This document shows positions 57,861 to 64,000 of a DNA stretch of 64,000 nt, piece by piece. The stretch comes from Kribbella monticola (GTDB taxonomy: Bacteria; Actinomycetota; Actinomycetes; Propionibacteriales; Kribbellaceae). The notes beneath the pieces are model-generated. The model ran no database searches. It was not told the DNA's origin and worked only from the letters and a program-made list of their open reading frames with translations. Positions within the stretch are counted from its first letter, which is position 1, and each line of letters starts with the position of its first letter. The position numbers and the translations under genes were made by a program. The stretch is from the NCBI RefSeq assembly GCF_003261635.1, contig NZ_QFXK01000091.1, positions 1 to 64,000 of the forward strand, in the 5' to 3' direction.

Positions 57861-57895
57861 GCCTCCGGCTCCGATTTCAGGGGTGCTCCGGAGGC
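57861..57895 (+). terminator. GC-rich hairpin after the two-component operon
   Basis: GCCTCCGG (57861-57868) and CCGGAGGC (57888-57895) form a perfect 8-bp stem with a 19-base loop, 59 bp after the response-regulator stop and before the DUF445 gene. No T-run follows, so its termination strength is doubtful. Confidence 0.4.
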
Positions 57896-57926
57896 CGAGC
57901 CTTTGGTGAGTTGGTTGAATCAGGAT

Positions 57927-59174
57927 ATGGCGACCATGGTGTTGAGCGGGGCCGATGTGGTGCGGCGGCGTGGACTGCGGCAGATGCGGTTGGTGGCACT
58001 GTCGTTGCTGGTGCTCGCCGCCGTCATCTACGTCTTCACCCTGCATCACGACGGCGCGTGGGGCTACGTGAACTCGGCGGCCGAGGCGGCGATGGTCGGT
58101 GCGCTGGCCGACTGGTTCGCCGTCACCGCGCTGTTCCGGCACCCGCTCGGGCTGCCGATCCCGCACACCGCGATCGTGCCGACCCGCAAGGACAGCCTGG
58201 CGGAGAGCCTCGAGCAGTTCGTCACCGAGAACTTCCTGTCCGAGGCCGTCGTCGCCGAGAAGATGCGCACCGCCGAAGTCGGCCGCCGGGTCGGCGAATG
58301 GCTTGCCGCGGGCAACCATGCCGAACGGATCGTCGAGGAAGGCGCCCGCACGATCGGCGCCGCCCTGCCGAAGCTCGGCGATGCCGACGTCACGGCGTTC
58401 GTCGAGGGTTCACTGCTGCCACGCTTCGCGAACGAGCCGCTGAGCCCGATCGCCGGCCACTTCCTCAAGTCGGTTGTCGACGACGGCGCTCACCACGCCC
58501 TGTTCGAGCTCTTGATGGTCGAGGCGTACGACTGGTTGCTGGAGAACCGCGACACGCTTGCCGACGTCGTCGGGCCGCGCGCACCTCGCTGGTCGCCACG
58601 CTGGGTGGACGCGCTGGTGATCGACCGGATCCATCGCGAGGCACTCGGCTGGCTGGCCGGCGTACGGGACGACCCGCACCATCCCGCCCGCAAGGCCGTC
58701 GACCGGCTCCTCGACCAACTTGCCGACGACCTCCAGCACGATCCCGAGATGATGGAACGCTTCGAGGCGTTCAAGCGCCGGATGCTCACCCACCCCGACA
58801 TGGGCACCAGTCTGACCGCCGTCTGGGACGCGGCCCGTACCGCGTTGATCGACGCGATCGCCGACCCCGACGGCCCACTCCGCAAACGCGGCGCCCAACT
58901 CATCAAGGACCTCGGCCACCGCCTCCAGACCGACGACACCCTCCGCACCCGCGTCGACGCCCGCGCCTCCGAGGCCGTCACCTACATCATCCGCACCTAC
59001 GGCACCGAGATCGTCTCGGTCATCTCCGACACCATCGAACGCTGGGACGGCCGAGAAGCCGCCGACCGAATCGAACTCCACGTAGGCCGAGACCTCCAAT
59101 TCATCCGAATCAACGGCACCGTAGTAGGCGCCCTAGTAGGCCTCCTGATCCACACCCTCACCCAACTGCTCTGA
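57927..59174 (+). CDS. DUF445 domain-containing membrane protein
   Basis: A 415-residue protein with N-terminal hydrophobic segments ('LVALSLLVLAAVIYVFTL', 'AAMVGALADWFAVTALF'), a long helical middle and a C-terminal hydrophobic helix ('INGTVVGALVGLLIHTLTQLL'). 'GALADWFAVTALFRHPLGLPIPHTAIVP' is the diagnostic start of DUF445/YjiN proteins. Function is not established. ATG 57927 is chosen; GTG 57906 would add seven residues. Confidence 0.88.
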   Translation: MATMVLSGADVVRRRGLRQMRLVALSLLVLAAVIYVFTLHHDGAWGYVNSAAEAAMVGALADWFAVTALFRHPLGLPIPHTAIVPTRKDSLAESLEQFVTENFLSEAVVAEKMRTAEVGRRVGEWLAAGNHAERIVEEGARTIGAALPKLGDADVTAFVEGSLLPRFANEPLSPIAGHFLKSVVDDGAHHALFELLMVEAYDWLLENRDTLADVVGPRAPRWSPRWVDALVIDRIHREALGWLAGVRDDPHHPARKAVDRLLDQLADDLQHDPEMMERFEAFKRRMLTHPDMGTSLTAVWDAARTALIDAIADPDGPLRKRGAQLIKDLGHRLQTDDTLRTRVDARASEAVTYIIRTYGTEIVSVISDTIERWDGREAADRIELHVGRDLQFIRINGTVVGALVGLLIHTLTQLL

Positions 59175-59206
59175 GTAATGGCTTCGTGACCTTCAGTGCG
59201 TCCCGA

Positions 59207-59262
59207 TTGCAGTGATCGCCGCAGAACGATAAACTGAATCACCATGAGGGGGAGTGATTCAG
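59207..59262 (+). promoter_or_regulatory. Promoter and inverted-repeat operator of the XRE/ImmA/PIN operon
   Basis: TTGCAG (59207-59212), a 17-bp spacer and TAAACT (59230-59235) make a canonical promoter. A perfect 9-bp inverted repeat CTGAATCAC-N11-GTGATTCAG (59234-59242, 59254-59262) overlaps the -10, the start site and the ribosome-binding site, and ends directly at the ATG 59263. It fits an autoregulatory operator for the XRE protein; as RNA it could also fold and hide the GAGGGGGAG Shine-Dalgarno. Confidence 0.75.
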
Positions 59263-59604
59263 ATGATCCACGAGGACATGCAGTCTCACCGGATAACTGA
59301 AGCGCGCGAGGCAGCCAGACTGTCGCAGCGTCAGCTCGCGTCTCGATCCGGGATCGCCCAGGCGACGCTTTCGCGGATCGAGCAGGGTGTTCGACCCGCC
59401 AAGATGAACGAGATCGTCATTCTCGCAGAGGTGCTCGGCTGCACGATCGCCGAGTTGACCGGTCTCTCGGGAGTGCAGCAACGACTCGAGTGCGTCGCTC
59501 GTGCGACCGACAACTCGAGCATGAAGACCATGTACGGCGAACTGAGCCACTACATGGAACTGGACGCCTATCTTGAGGACCAAGGGATCTCACCGCAGAT
59601 ATGA
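59263..59604 (+). CDS. XRE-family HTH regulator
   Basis: A 113-residue DNA-binding protein. The lambda-Cro-type HTH is 'AREAARLSQRQLASRSGIAQATLSRIEQGVRPAKMNEIVILAEVLGCTIAELTG' (residues ~13-66). A helical C-terminal extension follows. ATG 59263 is preferred because GAGGGGGAG ends 10 bases before it; GTG 59254 abuts the RBS. The TGA overlaps the ATG of the ImmA/IrrE gene. Likely operon repressor and antitoxin-like partner. Confidence 0.88.
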   Translation: MIHEDMQSHRITEAREAARLSQRQLASRSGIAQATLSRIEQGVRPAKMNEIVILAEVLGCTIAELTGLSGVQQRLECVARATDNSSMKTMYGELSHYMELDAYLEDQGISPQI

Positions 59605-60515
59605 ACGCAGAGGACCAGGGACGGTCCCGAGCAGAAGCGTTCCGTAAGGAGCACAGACTCGGGCACGTCCCGTTGCCCGATCTGGTCAGCCTGATCGAGC
59701 TGACCCAGGACATCGACGTCGCGGTTCTCGCTGCGGAACCGGACGAGCACGGCATGACCGTGCGTGACCCGATCCGCGACGTGGTGATGGTGGCGGTCGC
59801 CACGACGTGCAATCCGGTACGCCAGCGGAGCACGCTGGCCCACGAGTTGGGGCATGTGCTCTTCGCAGACTTCGCTGCTGCGAAAGCCGGTGGTTGGTCC
59901 GACCGGAAGCCCGAAGAGATTCGTGCGGACGCGTTCGCACGGCACCTGCTCGTCCCCATCCCAGGCATCGAGGCGGTGCTGGCCGAACGCACGTCGAACA
60001 AGGCCATCGGCGACAGCAAGCGCGGTACGAAACAGATTTCGTTGCCGGAGTTGTCCATGATCGTGCAGCGATTCAAGGCATCGCCGAGCTTGGTGGCGAT
60101 CCAGCTGTACAACGGCGGCTGGATCGGCGCGACCCAGAAGAAGGACTGGATGACGCTGTCGACTCCGACGCTGGCATCGCGCTTCGGATGGTCCGACCTC
60201 TACCACGGCTGGCAACAGGAGTCAGAGACCCGGCGAGCGCCGCAGCGCCTACTGTCCAGGGCAATCCAGGGCTATGTGGCGAACGTGGTCTCGCTCGCGG
60301 CGGTTGCACGGCTTCGCGACCTGCCCGTCGAACAGGTGCAGGCAGAATTCGAACTGGCCGGAATCGTCCCCGACCCGATCGAACCGATCGGCGCGCTGGC
60401 CGGTACTGCGGACATGCGTCGCCCGGACACAGACTTCAGTGACCTCGACGCGCTGGACGGGGTACCCGCGGATCCCTGGGTCTCAGGGCGGGATCGGAAA
60501 GCACCTCAGGGATGA
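59601..60515 (+). CDS. ImmA/IrrE-family (COG2856) zinc peptidase-like protein
   Basis: A 304-residue protein with the zinc motif HELGH at residues 81-85 ('RSTLAHELGHVLFADF') and the third ligand in 'EEIRADAFARHLLVP' (~residues 106-107). ImmA and IrrE relatives cleave or inactivate XRE-type repressors. The C-terminal 170 residues (helical, 'GYVANVVSLAAVARLRDLPVEQVQAEFELAG') are not a recognised domain. It lies between an XRE gene and a PIN gene with 4-bp overlaps on both sides, so all three are made in step. Confidence 0.88.
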   Translation: MNAEDQGRSRAEAFRKEHRLGHVPLPDLVSLIELTQDIDVAVLAAEPDEHGMTVRDPIRDVVMVAVATTCNPVRQRSTLAHELGHVLFADFAAAKAGGWSDRKPEEIRADAFARHLLVPIPGIEAVLAERTSNKAIGDSKRGTKQISLPELSMIVQRFKASPSLVAIQLYNGGWIGATQKKDWMTLSTPTLASRFGWSDLYHGWQQESETRRAPQRLLSRAIQGYVANVVSLAAVARLRDLPVEQVQAEFELAGIVPDPIEPIGALAGTADMRRPDTDFSDLDALDGVPADPWVSGRDRKAPQG

Positions 60516-61135
60516 CTGACCCCGTCATCGTCGACGCCGGACCAGCTCTGAACTTCTTCTCGATCAACGCCGAACGCCTTCTCATCGACGCCATCGGCAA
60601 GATCGCCGTACCGGAAACCGTTGCCGGTGAGATCAAGGGCAAGGCGAGGCAAGATCCCCGATTCCGGGTCGCCGCAGACGTCTGGGCGAAGCTGGAACGC
60701 ACTGCTTGGCTCGAGGTTCTGTCGGACGATGCGACGCCGGAGCTGGCGGCTGCCGTCCAGCGGATCTCCAAGGTTCCGATGGCAGAACGGGTGACCAGGG
60801 CCAAGGATCTCGGAGAGATCATGGTGCTCGGTCACGCTGCGGTCCGGGCGGAGGGCGGGACCGATGTCGTGGTGCTGATCGACGATGGCCGCGGCGCGGA
60901 GCTTGCCGCCCTCGAGAGTGCCCGCCTTCTTCGCTTGCAGAGGCTCGGCCGACCAGTCGGATCTTTGAGCCTGATGAACACACACGCTGTGCTGGAGCGC
61001 GCCGCCGGGCGGAGGTACCTGCCGGATCAAAGGACCATGCGCCAGATCTACGATCGGCTGCGCCGATGCGACGACGGGCTGGTCGATATCAAACAGACGG
61101 ATCTGCTGTCCAAACGCATCTGGGCTTCATCCTGA
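60512..61135 (+). CDS. PIN-like domain protein (putative RNase toxin)
   Basis: A 207-residue protein whose first ~140 residues follow the PIN nuclease layout: D8 in 'VIVDAGPALNFF', E35/E40 in 'VPETVAGEI', E102 in 'DLGEIMVLGHA' and D124-D125 in 'VLIDDGRGAELA'. These four acidic positions are the usual metal-binding set of PIN RNases. The last 65 residues are basic and unassigned. ATG 60512 overlaps the ImmA/IrrE stop. Toxin activity is inferred. Confidence 0.8.
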   Translation: MTDPVIVDAGPALNFFSINAERLLIDAIGKIAVPETVAGEIKGKARQDPRFRVAADVWAKLERTAWLEVLSDDATPELAAAVQRISKVPMAERVTRAKDLGEIMVLGHAAVRAEGGTDVVVLIDDGRGAELAALESARLLRLQRLGRPVGSLSLMNTHAVLERAAGRRYLPDQRTMRQIYDRLRRCDDGLVDIKQTDLLSKRIWASS

Positions 61136-61166
61136 CGCCACGGTCAGCCTGACGCCACCACACCAT

Positions 61167-61193
61167 TGAGCCGCGACGGGGAGCGGCGGCTCA
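61167..61193. terminator. Hairpin between convergent PIN and korB genes
   Basis: TGAGCCGC (61167-61174) and GCGGCTCA (61186-61193) form a perfect 8-bp stem with an 11-base loop in the 95-bp gap between the rightward PIN gene and leftward korB. It is placed to terminate both transcripts. No T-run is seen on either strand. Confidence 0.5.
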
Positions 61194-61230
61194 GGGTGGG
61201 TGGGGGCGGCGACGAAGGACGTGCGTGGGG

Positions 61231-62298
61231 TTAGTTGACGGTCCAGGTGTCGGTGCCGGTTAGGAGGGATTGGAGGTCGCCGGGGCCTTGGGTTTCTTTG
61301 GAGGTGGTGACTTGTTGGCGGACCAGGTCGTCGTAGGCGGGGCGGTCTACGGAGCGGAAGACGCCGATGGGGGCTTGGTGCAGGACGCCGGCGTCGGTGA
61401 GGCGGGAGAGGGCGAAGGCGTACGCCGGGTCGTCGGCGTGGGCGTCGTGGATGACCAGGTCGGCCTCGCCGCCGGGCAGCGAGGCGACTTCGCGGACCGC
61501 GAGGGAGGCGAAGCCGTCGCGGACGACGCCGAGGCGGCCGTCGGTGCCGAAGCGGATGGGTTCGCCGTGCACGAGCGGGATGATCGCGTCGTCGCGGGTC
61601 TCGGGGTTCTTGAAGGCGTCGAAGGCGTTGTCGTTGAAGATCGGGCAGTTCTGGTAGATCTCGACGATCGCCGTACCGCGGTGGGCCGCGGCCTGGCGTA
61701 GTACGTCGGTCAGGTGTTTGCGGTCCGAGTCGATGGTGCGCGCCACGAAGGTCGCCTCCGCGCCGAGCGCCAGCGAGACCGGGTTGAACGGGTTGTCCAC
61801 CGAGCCCATCGGCGTCGACTTCGTCACCTTGCCCGGCTCCGAGGTCGGCGAGTACTGCCCCTTGGTCAACCCGTAGATCCGGTTGTTGAACAGCAGGATC
61901 TTCAGGTTCACGTTGCGGCGCAGCGTGTGGATCAGGTGGTTGCCGCCGATCGACAGCGCGTCGCCGTCACCGGTGACGACCCAGACGCTCAGGTCCGGCC
62001 GCGCCACCGCGAGCCCGGTCGCGATCGCCGGCGCGCGGCCGTGGATCGAGTGCATGCCGTACGTCGACAGGTAGTACGGGAACCGTGAGGAGCAGCCGAT
62101 CCCGGAGACCATCGCGACGTTCTCGCGCTTGATCCCCAGCTCGGGCAGAAACCCTTGAAAAGCAGCCAGTACTGCGTAGTCGCCGCATCCCGGGCACCAC
62201 CGGACCTCCTGGTCCGACACGTACTCCTTGCGGTTCTGCGGCTCGTCGGCGGTGGGGACGCCCCGCAGACCGGGCAGACCCAGATCGATCGAGGTCAT
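61231..62298 (-). CDS. korB: 2-Oxoacid:ferredoxin oxidoreductase, beta subunit
   Basis: A 355-residue ThDP subunit. Cofactor motifs are 'RWCPGCGDYAVLAAFQ' near the start and 'VVTGDGDALSIGGNHLIHTLRRNVNLKILLFNNRIYGLTKGQYSPTSEPG' (residues ~105-155), the Mg-ThDP site. With KorA it oxidises 2-oxoglutarate to succinyl-CoA with ferredoxin as acceptor, the CO2/TCA route used by many actinobacteria. ATG 62298 overlaps the korA stop. Confidence 0.93.
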   Translation of the reverse strand: MTSIDLGLPGLRGVPTADEPQNRKEYVSDQEVRWCPGCGDYAVLAAFQGFLPELGIKRENVAMVSGIGCSSRFPYYLSTYGMHSIHGRAPAIATGLAVARPDLSVWVVTGDGDALSIGGNHLIHTLRRNVNLKILLFNNRIYGLTKGQYSPTSEPGKVTKSTPMGSVDNPFNPVSLALGAEATFVARTIDSDRKHLTDVLRQAAAHRGTAIVEIYQNCPIFNDNAFDAFKNPETRDDAIIPLVHGEPIRFGTDGRLGVVRDGFASLAVREVASLPGGEADLVIHDAHADDPAYAFALSRLTDAGVLHQAPIGVFRSVDRPAYDDLVRQQVTTSKETQGPGDLQSLLTGTDTWTVN

Positions 62299-64000
62299 CG
62301 TGCTCCCTCCGGGTTCAGGTGGCCGGTCGAGGTGTGGCCGTTCGAAGACTGGCCGTTCGAAGACTGGCCGTTCGAGGTGTGGCCGTTGTGCGCGATCGGG
62401 TCGTGCAGGGCCTCGCCGTGGGTGACAGCGGCCGCGTCGGCGCCCAGGTGCCGGGCGTCGTCGTCGATCCCCTCGGTCTCCTCGACCAGGTTGCCGATCA
62501 CCTCGGCGAGCTCGGCCGCGCCGAGCGGCATACCCCGCACCTGCGCGTAGGACACGACATCGACCAGGTACTTCGCCCGCAACAGCATCGCGAGCTGCCC
62601 GAGGTTCATCTCCGGCACGAGCACCTTGTCGTAGGAGCGCAGGATGTCGCCCAGGTTCGGCGGGAACGGGTTCAGGTGCCGCAGGTGTGCCTGCGCGATC
62701 TTCCCGCCCACCTTGCGAACACGGCGGCAGGCAGCACCGATCGGCCCGTACGTCGAACCCCAGCCGAGCACCAGCACCTTCGCCGTACCGTCGGGGTCGT
62801 CCACCTCCAGCGGCGGGACGGTGATGCCGTCGACCTTGGCCTGCCGGGTGCGGACCATCAGATCGTGGTTCGCCGGGTCGTAGGAGATGTTGCCGGTCTT
62901 GTCCTCCTTCTCCAGACCACCGATGCGGTGATCGAGCCCCGCCGTACCGGGAACGGCCCAGGCGCGGGCCAGGGTCTCCGGATCGCGCAGGTAGGGAAGG
63001 TAGACCGGCTCGCCCTTGTCGTTGGTCGCGTTGGGTGCCGTCGTGAAGTTGGGATCGATCGTCGGCAGGTCCTCGATCACCGGGATCTGCCAGGGTTCGG
63101 AGCCGTTCGCCAGGTACCCGTCGGACAGCACGATCACCGGGGTGCGGTAGGTGACCGCGATCCGGGTGGCCTCGACCGCGATCGCGAAGCAGTCCGCGGG
63201 GGACTGGGCCGCGACCACCGGCAGCGGGGCCTCGCCGTTGCGGCCGAACATCACCTGCAGCAGGTCGGCCTGCTCGGTCTTGGTCGGCATACCGGTCGAC
63301 GGGCCGGCCCGCTGGATGTCGCAGACGACCAGCGGCAGTTCGAGCATCACGCCGAGACCGATCGTCTCGGACTTCAGGCTGATCCCCGGACCGGACGACG
63401 TGGTGACACCGAGGGCGCCGCCGAACGAAGCGCCCAGGGCGGCGCCGACACCGGCGATCTCGTCCTCGGCCTGGATCGTCGTCACGTCGAACCTCTTCAG
63501 CTTCGACAGCTCGTGCAGTACGTCGGATGCCGGGGTGATCGGGTACGCGCCGAGCACCAGCGGCATACCGGCTCGCTGAGCGCCCGCCACCAGGCCGTAC
63601 GCCAGCGCGAGGTTGCCGGAGATGTTGCGGTACTGACCGGTCGCCATCCGCGCGGGCTTCACCTCGTAGCGGACCGAGAACTCCTCGGCCGTCTCGCCGA
63701 AGTTGTAGCCGGCCCGGAAGGCGGCGATGTTCGCGTCCCGGATGTCGGGCTTGCCGGCGAACTTCGTCTCGAGGAAGGAGATCGTCGACTCGACCGGCCG
63801 CTGGAACAACCAGGACACCAGGCCGAGCGCGTACATGTTCTTGGCCCGGGACGCGTCCTTGCGGGTCAGCCCGAACTCCTTGACCGACTCCACCGTCATC
63901 CCGGTGAGATTCAGCGGTACGACGTGGTACGCGTCGAGCTCGCCCGTCTCCAGCGGGTTCTCGTCGTACCCGATCCGCTTCAGGTTGCGCGCCGTGAAGT
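62295..64000 (-). CDS. korA: 2-Oxoacid:ferredoxin oxidoreductase, alpha subunit (5' end outside window)
   Basis: At least 568 codons, open to the right edge. The visible part includes the end of the fused gamma domain, the pyrimidine-type domain ('GNLALAYGLVAGAQRAGMPLVLGAYPITPASDVLHELSKLKRFDVTTIQAEDEIAGVGAALGASFGGALGVTTSSGPGISLKSE') and the C-terminal domain ('VLVLGWGSTYGPIGAACRRVR', 'LVPEMNLGQLAMLLRAKYLVDV'). ATG 63899 is internal because the frame continues without stop to 64000. The end is a Ser/Asn/Gly/His-rich tail built from a DNA repeat. Confidence 0.93.
   Translation of the reverse strand, partial: FTARNLKRIGYDENPLETGELDAYHVVPLNLTGMTVESVKEFGLTRKDASRAKNMYALGLVSWLFQRPVESTISFLETKFAGKPDIRDANIAAFRAGYNFGETAEEFSVRYEVKPARMATGQYRNISGNLALAYGLVAGAQRAGMPLVLGAYPITPASDVLHELSKLKRFDVTTIQAEDEIAGVGAALGASFGGALGVTTSSGPGISLKSETIGLGVMLELPLVVCDIQRAGPSTGMPTKTEQADLLQVMFGRNGEAPLPVVAAQSPADCFAIAVEATRIAVTYRTPVIVLSDGYLANGSEPWQIPVIEDLPTIDPNFTTAPNATNDKGEPVYLPYLRDPETLARAWAVPGTAGLDHRIGGLEKEDKTGNISYDPANHDLMVRTRQAKVDGITVPPLEVDDPDGTAKVLVLGWGSTYGPIGAACRRVRKVGGKIAQAHLRHLNPFPPNLGDILRSYDKVLVPEMNLGQLAMLLRAKYLVDVVSYAQVRGMPLGAAELAEVIGNLVEETEGIDDDARHLGADAAAVTHGEALHDPIAHNGHTSNGQSSNGQSSNGHTSTGHLNPEGAR
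62320..62394 (-). repeat. 15-bp tandem repeat in the korA 3' end
   Basis: Five 15-bp units from 62320: TGGCCGGTCGAGGTG, two identical TGGCCGTTCGAAGAC, TGGCCGTTCGAGGTG and a degenerate TGGCCGTTGTGCGCG. Read on the minus strand they encode the tail pattern NG-(H/Q)-(T/S)-S. It adds a variable-length hydrophilic tail to KorA. Confidence 0.85.

Overview
The window is high-GC DNA with actinobacterial features: menaquinone (not ubiquinone) biosynthesis, a full 14-subunit nuo operon, SigE-type ECF sigma factors, an AfsR/SARP regulator and KorAB. Many genes start with GTG, and ATGA/GTGA start-stop overlaps are common. The style (including abundant AGTAC/GTACTGC words) is most like Kribbella or another member of the Nocardioidaceae/Kribbellaceae. 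That genus-level call is recognition, not proof. No IS element, prophage, tRNA, rRNA or CRISPR array was seen.

Layout. 1-5.3 kb: a large palindromic repeat, then a GNAT, a TMEM175-type channel, an M48 protease, a secreted M23 peptidase and a PLP-dependent Cds1-like enzyme. 4.4-9.0 kb: menA diverging from menE-menC-menD. 9.0-13 kb: MptB-like mannosyltransferase and a PadR-controlled ABC exporter. 13-16.7 kb: a duplicated GNAT pair, a class C serine hydrolase, a broken hypothetical gene and a repeat-rich gap. 16.7-21 kb: MBL hydrolase-menF diverging from menG, then menaquinone reductase menJ with a Rex-like operator. 21-37.7 kb: nuoA-N plus a translationally coupled long-chain polyprenyl diphosphate synthase. 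Menaquinone synthesis, saturation and side-chain supply therefore sit around the complex that reduces menaquinone; menB and menH are not in the window.

37.7-48 kb: P-loop kinase with a hairpin over its ribosome-binding site, cupin and Rrf2 regulator sharing an operator motif, RarD transporter, TIM-barrel isomerase, TRM11-like methyltransferase, two tandem sigma factor/membrane-protein cassettes with a shared upstream box, a zinc D-Ala-D-Ala carboxypeptidase, a HAD phosphatase and an FMN 2-hydroxyacid oxidase. 48-59 kb: a small secreted protein diverging from a 946-residue SARP regulator, membrane protein, MFS exporter, an eroded YCII/sigma pair, and a pseudo-kinase/kinase/response-regulator operon, then a DUF445 protein.

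59.2-61.1 kb: a compact operon XRE regulator / ImmA-IrrE Zn-protease / PIN-like nuclease with its own promoter and a 9-bp inverted-repeat operator. This is the best candidate here for a toxin-antitoxin or defence-type system. 61.2-64 kb: korB and the 3' part of korA (2-oxoglutarate:ferredoxin oxidoreductase), which runs off the right edge.
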